Positions 48,434 to 57,797 of a stretch of DNA of 64,000 nt are shown here, in pieces. Under the pieces are notes generated by a model. The model did not search any database, was not told the DNA's origin, and was given only the letters and a program-made list of their open reading frames with translations. How positions within the stretch are numbered: position 1 is the first letter of the stretch; the number at the start of each line of letters is the position of its first letter. This DNA is from Pseudomonas mohnii. Its GTDB lineage: Bacteria; Pseudomonadota; Gammaproteobacteria; Pseudomonadales; Pseudomonadaceae. Location of the stretch: NCBI RefSeq assembly GCF_900105115.1, contig NZ_FNRV01000001.1:868001-932000 (forward strand), given 5' to 3'. The translations under genes and the position numbers were made by a program.

Positions 48434-50716
48434 TCAGCGCCTGTCCAGATAACGGAACAGTTCCTCCTCCTGGTCAAAGTGCAACTGCACCAGGGTATCC
48501 AGGCGAATTAACTGATGCTGAATCTCTTCGGCGGGAACCGTGGTCGGGTCGGCACTGAAGTCGCTGCTCATGCGCGCCAGCAGATGGATGTGGCGAAAAA
48601 TCTCGCGGTGTCCATAGCTCAGTGCCGACAAGGGGTCCTCGCCCGGCATGCTCAGGGTCAGCAGCGGATACAGGATGTTTTCATCGTCCCGTTCATGGCT
48701 GGCCAGGGAGGCTTGCAGTTTGTCGACCAGTTCCTGCAGATCGGTCTGCGCCTGCTCAAGCGGGCGCCGGGCGAAATCGCCGGCCAGTTGGTGCAGATCA
48801 CTCAACACAGTGGCGAGTTGGCTGTGTTCGTCTTGCAGTCGATCAATGTGCTCGCCGGCCAGTCGTCGCAGGCCCGGTCCTGCCGAAGACCCCAACGCAC
48901 GCAACGCATTGATGATGATGAACACGTCGATGACTTCCTGAACCACGGCGCCGGCGAGTGGCGGCAGGTAACCGAGGGCGGCCACCGTCATGGCCAGCAG
49001 CGACAGTCCCATGCCGGCCAGCACGCCTTGCAGAGCGATGTGCCGGGTACGACGGGCAATCTCCAGTGCCTCGACCAGACGGTCCAGGCGATCCACCAAC
49101 AGCACAACACCCGCCGCTTCCGCAGAGGCAGTGGCACCACTGGCCCCCATGGCCACGCCGACGGTGGCCGCCGCCAGTGCGGGCGCGTCGTTGATGCCGT
49201 CGCCGACCATCAGCGTGCTGGCGCGCGTACAGCCCTCTTGTACGGCACGCACCTTGTCCTCCGGGGTCAACCCGGCACGCAGTTCGTCGATGCCGGCAGA
49301 CAACGCAATCATTTCGGCCGTTTCCAGGCGATCACCCGTGAGCATGACAATTCGTTCGATACCGCTGTTGCGCAGCCGGCGAAGGGTTTGTGGGGTTTCC
49401 CGACGCAGGCTGTCCGAGAAAACCAGCAGGCCAGCAAGGTTCCCATCCACTTCAACGAAGCTTCCACCGCAGGCCGAATAATCCATCTGGCGCAGCATCG
49501 CGGTGGCCCAATCGCTGACAGAGGCCTCGGTATGAGCAAAAGACAGCGTGCCGAGACGCACTCGCCTCCCCTCAATCAGCCCACAAAGACCGGAGCCCGG
49601 GCTTTCTTCAACCTCTTGCGGGGCGCTGAGCGGCAATCGGAGCTGGCGCGCTGCGTCGACGATGGCCTGGGAGATGGGGTGCACCGAGGCCTGTGCCAGC
49701 GAAGCGGCCAGGCCCAGCAGGTGCTGTGGATCGACCTGGCCATTGACCTCGACCGACTGCAGGCGGGCGTGACCACTGGTCAAGGTGCCCGTCTTGTCGA
49801 GAAACAGCTGTTTGGCCCCTGCCAGCGCTTCCAGAGTGGCGCCGTCCTTGATGAGGATGCCGCGCCGCGCCGCCCTGGAGATACCGGACATGATGGCGAT
49901 CGGCACCGCCAGGATCAAAGGACAGGGCGTGGCCACCACCAGAACCGCCAGCGCCCGCAAAGGATCTCCACTCCATAGCCAGGCCAGTCCGGCGATCAGC
50001 AGCGTCAGCGGAATGAAGAGCAAGGCGTAACGGTCGGCCAGACGCACGAAAGGCGCGCGCGATCGCCGTGCCGCCTCGGCCAGCCGCACGACACCGGCGT
50101 AAGTACTCTGCGCCGCCGTCTGCGTCGCCAATAGCTGGATCGGCGCGCCGGCATTGGCAACGCCACTGCGCAACACCTCGCCTTCCCGGCGGGTGACCGG
50201 CAACGACTCACCGCTGAGCGCAGACTCGTCCAGCGTTGCCGTGGGGCTGAGCAGACGGCCGTCGACGGGGACCACCTCCCCCAGGCGTACAAGTAGCGTC
50301 TGACCCGGCTGGATCTGCTCGACCGGTATCTGGCGCAAGTCGTTCAACTCCTGCAGCCAGGCAAAGCGCGGCGCCCGATCGACCAGTGCACGCAGCTCGC
50401 GGTCGGCGCGTTGCGCGGTGAAAAATTCGAGGGTGCGCCCGGAAGCCAGCATCAAGGCAATGACCGCCGCCACCAGCATCTGCTCAAACACCAGGGCCGC
50501 GCCGATCGACAGCAGCGCAATCAAGTCCACGCCGGCCTCGCGCCGGGCCAGGCGCCGGACAATCTCCACCAGCAGCACCACGGCCATGACCAGGCTCCCG
50601 GAGAGCCAGCACATCGCCGCCCAGTCAGGCTTCTGAGCAACCTGCGCAATGCCGCCCGCCAGCAGTGTCAGGGCAGTCAGCAGCAATAGTGCAGGGTCGA
50701 GCCACTTGTTGGACAT
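48434..50716 (-). CDS. P1B-5-type metal ATPase with C-terminal hemerythrin domain (Nia-like)
   Basis: The 760 aa product lacks an N-terminal heavy-metal-binding domain. It has DESALSGESLPVTRREGE (actuator), VVATPCPLILAVP in the transport helix (TPC motif, class P1B-5), DKTGTLTSGHAR (phosphorylation site), and VGDGINDAPALAAA. From about residue 620 a hemerythrin-like four-helix domain follows: LQDEHSQLATV, SLASHERDDENILYPLL, YGHREIFRHIHLL and LVQLHFDQEEELF supply the His/Glu di-iron ligands. This matches Sinorhizobium Nia, a P1B-5 pump for iron/nickel with an O2-sensing hemerythrin tail. Specificity here is likely Fe or Ni, by family. Confidence 0.9.
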   Translation of the reverse strand: MSNKWLDPALLLLTALTLLAGGIAQVAQKPDWAAMCWLSGSLVMAVVLLVEIVRRLARREAGVDLIALLSIGAALVFEQMLVAAVIALMLASGRTLEFFTAQRADRELRALVDRAPRFAWLQELNDLRQIPVEQIQPGQTLLVRLGEVVPVDGRLLSPTATLDESALSGESLPVTRREGEVLRSGVANAGAPIQLLATQTAAQSTYAGVVRLAEAARRSRAPFVRLADRYALLFIPLTLLIAGLAWLWSGDPLRALAVLVVATPCPLILAVPIAIMSGISRAARRGILIKDGATLEALAGAKQLFLDKTGTLTSGHARLQSVEVNGQVDPQHLLGLAASLAQASVHPISQAIVDAARQLRLPLSAPQEVEESPGSGLCGLIEGRRVRLGTLSFAHTEASVSDWATAMLRQMDYSACGGSFVEVDGNLAGLLVFSDSLRRETPQTLRRLRNSGIERIVMLTGDRLETAEMIALSAGIDELRAGLTPEDKVRAVQEGCTRASTLMVGDGINDAPALAAATVGVAMGASGATASAEAAGVVLLVDRLDRLVEALEIARRTRHIALQGVLAGMGLSLLAMTVAALGYLPPLAGAVVQEVIDVFIIINALRALGSSAGPGLRRLAGEHIDRLQDEHSQLATVLSDLHQLAGDFARRPLEQAQTDLQELVDKLQASLASHERDDENILYPLLTLSMPGEDPLSALSYGHREIFRHIHLLARMSSDFSADPTTVPAEEIQHQLIRLDTLVQLHFDQEEELFRYLDRR

Positions 50717-50834
50717 CGTTGTAGGTTCCTCAAAAGGGATGCGTCATCGTGCTCCGCAAAAATGCCGGCTGTGCATCAGCGTGCCGGGTCACTGCGCCCC
50801 GTTGATTCTAGTGACTTCGCAGCGATCGCTTTTT

Positions 50835-51050
50835 TTAATGCAACGTGAACTGACGACCATCTTCCAGTTCTGTATGCAACTGACCCTCCAGGCACAACAG
50901 GATGTGCCCCCTCCAACACCAATGATCGGCCAAATATCCTGGGCTGTATTCGACCATCCGCACACGCGCTGAACCAAACTGGCAGGTACGCCAATAGGCT
51001 GTGCCTGTCTGGCCGGCATGCGTCACCGGCTCTATCGTTAACCACTAGTT
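50835..51050 (-). pseudogene. Relic of a DHCW-motif cupin gene
   Basis: The frame reads HAGQTGTAYWRTCQFGSARV then RMVEYSPGYLADHWCWRGHI and LLCLEGQLHTELEDGRQF before a stop. This is the central part of a small cupin family (D-HWC motif; family length about 110). The N-terminal ~15 residues and the C-terminal half of the barrel are missing, as no start codon of quality precedes it and it stops after LH. It lies between the metal ATPase and tautomerase genes. A broken gene is the simplest reading. Confidence 0.6.
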
Positions 51051-51419
51051 GCCCCGACCTCCTCCAAACGACCACTCATCGCCGGCCGTAGTGGAAATCA
51101 CCACCATGACATCCTCCGCGTTCAGGCCCGTCGCCCGCCCCAATTTCTTAACCAGATCGCGGTAAAAACGCTGCTTGGTCTCGACACTTCGAGGACGGCC
51201 TGCGGTAATCGCGATGAGCACAAAGTCATGGCTGCGCGGCCCACCCAAGTAGTGCGGATCAAATATCAGCTCGCCGACCTCATGTTGGTGTATGGCCTGA
51301 AAGCGATCTGTCTTCGGCACTTCGAAGCTCTCGACCAAGGCATCGTGCAACCCCTCAGACAACGCCTGTAAATACTCGACCGACTTCCCGCGGTGCAGTG
51401 AAATTCGTGCAAACGGCAT
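51045..51419 (-). CDS. Tautomerase superfamily protein
   Basis: The 124 aa product starts MPFARISLHRGKSVEYLQALS; after removal of Met the N-terminal Pro1 would be the catalytic base, so ATG at 51419 is chosen over the TTG just before it. The DDFVLIAITAGRPRSVETKQ-like stretch (HDFVLIAITAGRPRS, ETKQRFYRDLV) is typical of the larger, fused 4-oxalocrotonate-tautomerase-like group (PF14552). AGGAG lies nine bases upstream. It forms a pair with a carboxymuconolactone decarboxylase-family gene 6 bp upstream, suggesting an aromatic or quinone side reaction. Confidence 0.83.
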   Translation of the reverse strand: MPFARISLHRGKSVEYLQALSEGLHDALVESFEVPKTDRFQAIHQHEVGELIFDPHYLGGPRSHDFVLIAITAGRPRSVETKQRFYRDLVKKLGRATGLNAEDVMVVISTTAGDEWSFGGGRGN

Positions 51420-51425
51420 CAACGG

Positions 51426-51761
51426 TTACTCCTGGTGTTCTGGAAGGCAAGCCTGAAGCTCACTGAGCAAATTCAGCGCCGAGGCAGCCGTTGGCCAACC
51501 GGAATAAAACGCCAGATGGGTGATGACTTCGGCCAGTTCGTCAACACACAAGCCGTTATCCAATGCACGTTTCAAATGAAATGGCAGTTGCTCCAGGCGG
51601 TACATCGCCACCAGCGCGGCCACCGTCGCCAGACTGCGTTCACGAGGATTCAATTGCGTACGCGTCCACATGTCGCCAAACAATACGTTGTCGGTCAGCT
51701 CGGCAAACTTTTGCGGGTAGTTGCTCTGCTGTTCCCACCCCGTGACTATCGATGCGCTCAT
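51426..51761 (-). CDS. Carboxymuconolactone decarboxylase (AhpD-like) family protein
   Basis: The 111 aa product shows the CMD fold: FGDMWTRTQLNPRERSLATV, LPFHLKRALDNGLCVDELAEVITHLAFYSGWP and a final helix NLLSELQACLPEH. The E-H-AFYSGWP tail is typical of CMD-like enzymes acting on gamma-carboxymuconolactone or related lactones. The CxxC peroxidase motif of AhpD is absent, so a peroxidase role is unlikely. It precedes the tautomerase gene and is divergent from a LysR gene. ATG at 51761 is preferred over a longer reading with no ribosome site. Confidence 0.85.
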   Translation of the reverse strand: MSASIVTGWEQQSNYPQKFAELTDNVLFGDMWTRTQLNPRERSLATVAALVAMYRLEQLPFHLKRALDNGLCVDELAEVITHLAFYSGWPTAASALNLLSELQACLPEHQE

Positions 51762-51869
51762 GCTGTTTTTCCCCTGATGTCCCCATTGACGGGTGAAAAC
51801 TATCAAGTCGCGACAATTCCGAATATCAGATTTAATAGCACCCATCATCCCGAATTAGTGGACCATTGA

Positions 51870-52757
51870 ATGCGCCGCCCAACCTTCGATCTTGACGTAT
51901 TGCGCACCTTCGTCACCGGCGTGGAGTTCAACAGTTTTGCCAAAGCGGCGGATCGTCTCGGTCGGTCGACGTCTGCCGTAAGCGCTCAATTGAAAAAACT
52001 CGAGGAGCAGGTCGGCACGCCGGTAATGACTAAATCCGGTCGCGGACTGGTCTTGACCCCCACGGGAGAAACACTGCTCAGCCATGCCCGCCGGTTGCTG
52101 GAACTGAACGACGGCATTTTCCAGACCCTGCATGAAAGCCAAACCGCCGGGACCGTACGCCTCGGGCTTCAAGAGGACTTTGGGGAACATTTCCTGAGCG
52201 ATATCCTGCGACGCTTCGTCCAGACTTACCCGAGAGTGAAACTTGAAGTCCGGATCGCCCGTAACGCCGAATTGCTTGCGCTGGTCGAAAGCGCTGATCT
52301 TGACCTGGCCCTGACCTGGGACACCGGGCAACTGTCGCCCTATGCCACGCGTCTGGGCGAAACACAGATGCACTGGATCGGGGCTCGCGATACGCCATTG
52401 CCGAGAGCCCTTGAAGAATCACCCCTTCCATTGATCATGTTCGACGCGCCTTGCGTAATGCGCAGCGCCGCCACCCAGGCACTGGATGCCGCGCAAATAC
52501 CCTGGCGGATCGCCCTCACCAGCCCTAGCGTTGGTGGTATCTGGGCGGCCGTCGCCGCCGGATTGGGCCTGACGCTGCGCACCCGCATCGGGCTGCCGAG
52601 CCATCTCACCGTTGTTTCTGGCTTACCCCCTGTGCCAAGCCTTGGTTATGTGCTTCACAGCGATGGCGATAGCCCCACGCCGGCCACCCAACAATTGGCC
52701 GCATTGATCAAAACGAGCCTGCAAGAACAGGCGTTTCGTTTCACGATGGCGAAATAA
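51870..52757 (+). CDS. LysR-family regulator of the CMD/tautomerase pair
   Basis: The 295 aa product has the HTH DLDVLRTFVTGVEFNSFAKAADRLGRSTSAVSAQLKKLEEQVG and an effector domain (TVRLGLQEDFGEHFLSDIL, SADLDLALTWDTG, GIWAAVAAGLGLTLRTRIG). It is divergent from the CMD gene with a 108 bp gap, the classical arrangement for LysR control of the neighbouring operon. The inducer is probably the substrate of that operon, which is unknown. Confidence 0.88.
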   Translation: MRRPTFDLDVLRTFVTGVEFNSFAKAADRLGRSTSAVSAQLKKLEEQVGTPVMTKSGRGLVLTPTGETLLSHARRLLELNDGIFQTLHESQTAGTVRLGLQEDFGEHFLSDILRRFVQTYPRVKLEVRIARNAELLALVESADLDLALTWDTGQLSPYATRLGETQMHWIGARDTPLPRALEESPLPLIMFDAPCVMRSAATQALDAAQIPWRIALTSPSVGGIWAAVAAGLGLTLRTRIGLPSHLTVVSGLPPVPSLGYVLHSDGDSPTPATQQLAALIKTSLQEQAFRFTMAK

Positions 52758-52829
52758 TCGACGGTACCCAAGGGTTCAATTCGAGCGATACGGATGGAAA
52801 ACGACGAAGCACTGAGTTGATCGGCCAAT

Positions 52830-52890
52830 GACGGCTATACGTCGTTTTCAGCCGGTCGCCACAGGCAGAAATCGGCCGATCCTGTTGAAA
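52830..52890. repeat. Dispersed intergenic repeat copy
   Basis: TCGTTTTCAGCCGGTCGCC followed by GGCAGAAATCGGCC is an imperfect hairpin of the family also seen at 2395-2475 and 19497-19568. It lies in gene-free DNA after the LysR gene. Confidence 0.5.
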
Positions 52891-52977
52891 AAGTCGGCCA
52901 CGGCTTTCACAACAGAAAAGTACGAGTTTGAGATCAAAATCTTTACATTGAGCAGAGGACTTTGGGGGCAGATTTCA

Positions 52978-53228
52978 CGTAGCGACGCGCAGAAAGGCCC
53001 GTCTGCACTGCTTCGTCAGGCTTTCAGCCCAGCCCCCCGCATTACACGCGTAACTCGCCCATACCCGATACGGTTGACGGCCACCACCAGCCTTCGGGCA
53101 ATACGGCTCGATCAACCCCAACAAACCACTCCAGGCACCCCCTGATCCATTTCGGCAAGAAGCGCTCACGGCGGGTTTGCTTGCGCTTGTCAGCGTATTC
53201 AAAGTCGGAAAAGCTCATCTGGCTGATG
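52978..53228 (-). pseudogene. N-terminal fragment of an IS5-family transposase
   Basis: On the reverse strand one frame gives MSFSDFEYADKRKQTRRERF and another gives GLLGLIEPYCPKAGGGRQPY, which together are the start of a common IS5-family transposase (F-D-YE-KRK-TRRE-FL, then W..L..LIEPYYPKAG-GR-PY). A frameshift near 53150 separates them, and the protein is lost after RQPY. No DDE region or paired ends are visible. The rest of 52758-53615 is AT-rich gene-free DNA. Confidence 0.65.
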
Positions 53229-53615
53229 CGTGGCTCGGGTCAGGTAGTGAAGGTGTATTTCAGCACATCTGAGGACTTGTTCGGAGTTGCCTTGGCAACG
53301 GCTAAAAATTGGGCGTTTTTTTTCTGATCATCGAACAGCCTTATACAATTTAACCTTTAAGCAATATCACCAAACCACTTGCAGCGCTGCTTAAAACAAT
53401 AAAGCAGTACCAAAGTATTAGACTAATAATTCCAACGGGGAAATTAGCTAGCTATGCAATTACTACTTTTGTTTGATTTGATCTGCGTCAAGTTTAGATT
53501 CCACAAAAAGGAGCTTGCTTGTAAGAATATATTTCGCGTATTTTCTACATCTCACCCAATATAATTTGTTTCAAGCGGGCCGCGCTTTGGGGTTCTGATA
53601 AATAAGAAGGTGCAT
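53229..53615. other. AT-rich gene-free stretch before cheV
   Basis: About 390 bp with runs of T (GTTTTTTTTCTG near 53308) and AT-rich bases, clearly less GC-rich than genes on the left. No ORF has codon use or motifs of a gene. Promoters of cheV should lie here; a TATAAT-like TATAAA is not evident, so I mark no site. Confidence 0.4.
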
Positions 53616-54548
53616 ATGACTGGTGTTCTGGCGTCAATTAACAGTCGCACGCAGCTAGTAGGTCAGAATCGACTTGAGCTCCTGCTTTTTAGATTCAACA
53701 CGAATCAATTGTATGGGATTAACGTCTTCAAGGTCAGGGAGGTTATACGCTGCCCTTCCTTATCTATACTACCAAGGTCTAATCCCAACATTTGTGGCGT
53801 GGCAAATATAAGAGGCGTTTCAATCCCCATACTCGATCTGGCGATGGCCACTGGATTGCCGGGTGTTGAAGATAAGGCCTCGGCCTTTGTGATCATTACT
53901 GAGTACAACACTCGAACGCAGGGTTTTTTGGTCTATGCGGTCGAACATATTGTCAATTTAAACTGGGAGGATATTCATCCGCCTCCTAAAGGAAGTGGTG
54001 AGGACAACTATTTAACAGCTGTCACACGGCTGGGCGATCAGTTGGTTGAAATAATTGATGTCGAAAAAGTTTTGGCTCAGATATCCCCAACTTCAGAAGA
54101 GATTTCACAGGGGGTGGTGGGTGCTGACATGACTCATCTAGCACCTAAGTTTCGGGTGCTGACAGTCGATGACTCAGCGGTGGCCCGCAAGCAAGTGACC
54201 CGTTGCCTGGAAACCGTTGGAGTTGAAGTCGTCGCATTGAATGATGGTCGACAGGCTCTGAACTACCTGCGGTCAATGCTGGATGAAGGACGCAAACCGG
54301 AGGATGAGTTTTTAATGATGATCTCGGATATTGAAATGCCTGAGATGGACGGCTACACGTTGACTGCGGAAATCCGTAGCGACCCACGAATGTCAGATTT
54401 TCACATTGTACTGCACACTTCACTGTCCGGAAGCTTCAATCAGTCTATGGTCAAGAAAGTAGGCGCTAATGACTTTCTCGCTAAATTCCGGCCCGACGAT
54501 TTAGCCGGGCGAGTCGTCGCTCGCATTAGGGCCACCACCGTCCAGTAA
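53616..54548 (+). CDS. cheV: Chemotaxis coupling protein CheV
   Basis: The 310 aa product has a CheW-like domain (residues ~15-160: LELLLFRFNTNQLYGINVFKVREV, RGVSIPILDLA, TAVTRLGDQLVEIIDVEKVL) and a C-terminal receiver domain (VLTVDDSAVARKQVTRCLET; phospho-accepting Asp in MMISDIEMPEMDGY; Lys in VKKVGAN). This is the CheV plan: it couples chemoreceptors to CheA and buffers by phosphorylation. ATG at 53616 has AAGAAGG five bases upstream; a GTG at 53610 overlaps that site. A receptor gene lies 650 bp downstream with an HD-GYP relic between. Confidence 0.92.
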   Translation: MTGVLASINSRTQLVGQNRLELLLFRFNTNQLYGINVFKVREVIRCPSLSILPRSNPNICGVANIRGVSIPILDLAMATGLPGVEDKASAFVIITEYNTRTQGFLVYAVEHIVNLNWEDIHPPPKGSGEDNYLTAVTRLGDQLVEIIDVEKVLAQISPTSEEISQGVVGADMTHLAPKFRVLTVDDSAVARKQVTRCLETVGVEVVALNDGRQALNYLRSMLDEGRKPEDEFLMMISDIEMPEMDGYTLTAEIRSDPRMSDFHIVLHTSLSGSFNQSMVKKVGANDFLAKFRPDDLAGRVVARIRATTVQ

Positions 54549-54668
54549 TTTTTTAAAAGATCAAGACTAAAACCAAGGAGGTTTTAGGGAACGTAAGGAC
54601 TCAGAAAATACCAAGATGTCGATGCCCTACGGAAATCATGTGAGAACAGTGACGTTTGCCAAGAGGTC

Positions 54669-55027
54669 TTCAACAGCAGCTTGGTTCGTCTCAAAGGTGT
54701 GGATGAATTGGCCGGTGAGCCAATTAGCCTTTTCTCTCGTATGCCTGCTGTTTGCGACGTCTACGAGGCTGTCACCTCGGATCGTCCATACAATGAACCC
54801 GGGGTCCGGCAATCGCCATTCAAAGAATATCGAAATGGAAATGACACTTCGACAGTTCGGTCTTTCAGGCTTTTGTAAAGTCAGTCGGAATATATCCGGC
54901 AGGCTCTATTGTTCGCCTGAGCAGTGGAAATATTGGAGTAGTCGTGGAGCAATCTTCCAGATCTTTGTTAACTCCAAAAGCTAAAACCTTCTTCTCTTAC
55001 ACTTTGGCAAGGCTTGCCCGCTACTAG
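54669..55027 (+). pseudogene. Relic of an HD-GYP domain c-di-GMP phosphodiesterase
   Basis: Two frames carry the end of an HD-GYP protein. The first reads SLVRLKGVDELAGEPISLFS, then RMPAVCDVYEAVTSDRPYNE; the second, from 54845, reads HFDSSVFQAFVKSVGIYPAG, then SIVRLSSGNIGVVVEQSS, and stops at 55025-55027. 'DVYDA-TSDRPY' and 'F--FVK-VGIYP-GS-VRL--G--GVV' are standard HD-GYP C-terminal stretches. A frameshift and about ten lost codons lie between, and the HD and GYP motifs themselves are gone. The gene once lay between cheV and the receptor, so it was probably part of the same motility locus. Confidence 0.75.
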
Positions 55028-55194
55028 CATAACAATAAATAAATAGCTACATTCCCCTGATTTTACTCGAGCTGTTTTGCACGAGTAAAGGTGCGAAAGT
55101 AGCAAATAACTTAGCGTTTAGTCGCCTTGTCGTGCAAGTACATAAAACGCGACCATCCTTAACGATGGTATAAAAATAGTGGGCAGGGGGTATT

Positions 55195-57357
55195 ATGAAG
55201 TTCAAGTCTTTGCAGACGCGTATTTGTTTCACTGCAGGTATATGCTTATTTGTTTCCTCGGCCAGCCTGGTCGTTTACGGGGTATTCAACTCTCGAGCAA
55301 ATGAGCAGTATGTCTCGACGGAAGTCACGACGCTTGTTGAGAAATCAACGATCCGTGAGATTCAAAACCTGGCTGAGTCTCGAGCGAACGCCATTCAAAC
55401 AAAACTGCAGAATGCCCTTGATGCCGCTCGCACAATGGCCACTGCGTTTGCAGCCAGCAAGACCTCTCAAAGCCCCTTAGCAATAGGCCGGGAACAGGTT
55501 AACGCGGTATTGCTCAGCGTTCTAAAGGACAACCCCGAGTTCAATGGCACCTATTCATGCTGGGAGCCCGAGGCGTTAGATGGACAAGATATGGCGTTCC
55601 GTAACACTCCCGATGGTAGCAACCCTTTAACTGGACGTTTCACGCCTTATTGGACACGTAGCGCTGATGGCCATGTCGCAGTACAGCCGCTCGTGGAGTA
55701 TGACTCTCCGGATCGTCACCCCAACGGGGTGCTTAAAGGTGGCTGGTACAGCGGCCCGCGTTCAACATTGAAAGAAAGCGTACTAGATCCTATCCCGTAT
55801 GTTGTGCAAGGAAAAAATGTCTGGCTGACGACTTTGTCAGTTCCGATCGTTGCTAATGGCAAATTTTACGGAGTGGTAGGCGCTGATTTCGATATCTCCT
55901 TCATTCAGAAACTCAGCGAGCAAATGTCTGCGGATCTGTATGGTGGCAAGGGCTCGGTAACCATCATGAGTAACCAGGGACTGGTAGTGGCTGACAGTGA
56001 TCACGTCGACCTGATCGGTCAGCCCATCAAAGCCTTGCTACCCGAAACCTGGGACAAAATACTCAGTGATATACAGGGTGGACGCGGCAATAGCCTACTC
56101 AATCCCCAAACGCAAAACATTGAAGTGCTCATGCCGATTCAGCTTGGGCGTACCGGAAAACCTTGGGCTGTGTTGATTCGACTGCCCAAGGCGGTAGTCA
56201 TGAGCCAAGCAATCACTCTAGAGCGAGAATTGCAGGCGCGCAGCGTCAGCAACAGCATCTGGCAAGTGTCAGTGGGGCTGGTCATTTCACTGTTGGCACT
56301 GGTAGGCCTATGGTTTGCAGCGGCAAAAATCGTCGGGCCGATTCGTGAGGCAGCAGCGCTGGCAGCAAACATCAGTTTAGGGGACTTCTCCCGCCGGTTA
56401 GTACAGCAATCAGAAGATGAAGTCGGACAGCTGTCGTATGCACTAAACGACATGTCAGAAAGCCTGCAACGGCAGGTAAGGGTAGCCGAACGCATTTCTG
56501 AAGGTGATCTGGACCTGGAGGTACGGCTGTCTTCGCCCCACGACACACTCGGCAAGTCACTCGAGAAGATGGTCAGCAACCTTAACAATCTGATTTCCGA
56601 GGTGCAGGTCAGCGCCACCCAGATCACGGGCAGTTCGGAGCAGGTAACGGATTTGAGTCAATCGCTATCAGACGGAGCATCGAACTCCGCCTCATCTATC
56701 ACTGAAATTAGTGCCGTCATGACTCAGATGGCCGCGCAGACTTCCGATAATGCTGCCAATGCAAAAAAAGCTGATGAGCAATCACAAGCTTCAAGATCTG
56801 ACGCAGGAGAAAGCGACAAGCTGATGAGCGAGCTTATTGCTGCCATGGCGGAAATCGACAATTCGGGAAAAGACATTACAGCGATTATTACCACCATCGA
56901 TAACATCGCCGCACAAACCAACCTATTAGCCCTCAACGCAGCGATTGAGGCGGCTAGAGCTGGCGAACTGGGGCGTGGTTTTGCAGTGGTGGCTGACGAA
57001 GTCCGCAGTCTGGCAGCGAGGAGCGCCGAGGCAGCTCAACAGACAGCGGCACTGATCGCCGACTCATCCACCAAGACAAAGCGCGGCATGATCATCGCGG
57101 GCCGAACCGCAGAATCACTCAAAAGTATCGTCAGCGGAACCAGTGCCGTATCCAGCCTGGTTTCTCTCATTTACCAAGCCTCTAGCGAACAAGCCTCGGG
57201 CTTGCAGCAGGCCAGTTTGGGCCTCGAGCAGATCGACGAAGTGACGCAGCAAAACCAGTCAAACTCGCAAGAGTGTGCAGTGGCTGCAAAAGACCTTTCT
57301 GCCCGGGCATCGTTGATGCAACGTGAATTAGGTCGTTTTAGAGTAAAAAAGGTCTAG
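55195..57357 (+). CDS. Methyl-accepting chemotaxis receptor with dCache ligand domain
   Basis: The 720 aa product has an N-terminal membrane helix ([21 protein letters not shown]), a large periplasmic dCache_1 domain (about 35-350: [37 protein letters not shown]), a second helix ([20 protein letters not shown]), HAMP, and a cytoplasmic signalling domain. Its hairpin tip reads [20 protein letters not shown] followed by [20 protein letters not shown]. The WEPEALDG stretch is common in Pseudomonas dCache receptors for amino or organic acids. No CheR-binding pentapeptide ends it. It couples ligand binding to CheA through CheW/CheV; cheV lies upstream. Confidence 0.92.
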   Translation: MKFKSLQTRICFTAGICLFVSSASLVVYGVFNSRANEQYVSTEVTTLVEKSTIREIQNLAESRANAIQTKLQNALDAARTMATAFAASKTSQSPLAIGREQVNAVLLSVLKDNPEFNGTYSCWEPEALDGQDMAFRNTPDGSNPLTGRFTPYWTRSADGHVAVQPLVEYDSPDRHPNGVLKGGWYSGPRSTLKESVLDPIPYVVQGKNVWLTTLSVPIVANGKFYGVVGADFDISFIQKLSEQMSADLYGGKGSVTIMSNQGLVVADSDHVDLIGQPIKALLPETWDKILSDIQGGRGNSLLNPQTQNIEVLMPIQLGRTGKPWAVLIRLPKAVVMSQAITLERELQARSVSNSIWQVSVGLVISLLALVGLWFAAAKIVGPIREAAALAANISLGDFSRRLVQQSEDEVGQLSYALNDMSESLQRQVRVAERISEGDLDLEVRLSSPHDTLGKSLEKMVSNLNNLISEVQVSATQITGSSEQVTDLSQSLSDGASNSASSITEISAVMTQMAAQTSDNAANAKKADEQSQASRSDAGESDKLMSELIAAMAEIDNSGKDITAIITTIDNIAAQTNLLALNAAIEAARAGELGRGFAVVADEVRSLAARSAEAAQQTAALIADSSTKTKRGMIIAGRTAESLKSIVSGTSAVSSLVSLIYQASSEQASGLQQASLGLEQIDEVTQQNQSNSQECAVAAKDLSARASLMQRELGRFRVKKV

Positions 57358-57416
57358 ACGTTCTGGAACTCTTAGCAGAACTTTGGAGTTATCACGAGTC
57401 CCCTCAAGGTGAAGCC

Positions 57417-57722
57417 ATGCCGGATCTTAATAATTTTAAAATTAGCTTCCTATATCATGGGCATATTAGTTTCGTTCATGTGGTTGCCAGCACGTTGCAT
57501 GAAGCGGATGTGTGGAAACATTTGGCCGATCGCCTTGGGTTTTTTTATTGTGATCCAGAAGGCTACGCAATGCTCTCTCACGCCATAAAAAAATTGGTGG
57601 AGGCTAATGGTGTCACCGATATCATGGTAGAAAAGTCAGAAATATCTGGAGTGACCTCTCAACCTATCGTGCAACTACTACAACCCCTTCAGCAACAAAC
57701 AGGCTCTGTTGTCATACCGTAG
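57417..57722 (+). CDS. Small hypothetical protein after the chemoreceptor
   Basis: The 101 aa product reads MPDLNNFKISFLYHGHISFV, HVVASTLHEADVWKHLADRLG, and a helix with AIKKLVEANGVTDIMVEKSE. The 'DGH--FVHV' start followed by a helix resembles small Pseudomonas proteins such as DUF6555, but the resemblance is weak and by eye. It has no signal peptide. It starts 60 bp after the receptor stop codon and may share its transcript. The function is unknown. Confidence 0.6.
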   Translation: MPDLNNFKISFLYHGHISFVHVVASTLHEADVWKHLADRLGFFYCDPEGYAMLSHAIKKLVEANGVTDIMVEKSEISGVTSQPIVQLLQPLQQQTGSVVIP

Positions 57723-57797
57723 ATTTTGTGTTTTAAGGAGGCGCATCGTTAGATGTGTCTTCTCAAAACATTGCTCTGTAAATCTAATTAAGCAGAC

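Noticed and set aside
48515..49978. 487-codon plus-strand open frame opposite the metal ATPase
   Set aside because: His/Arg/Gln-rich low-complexity translation, typical of an antisense shadow of a GC-rich gene.
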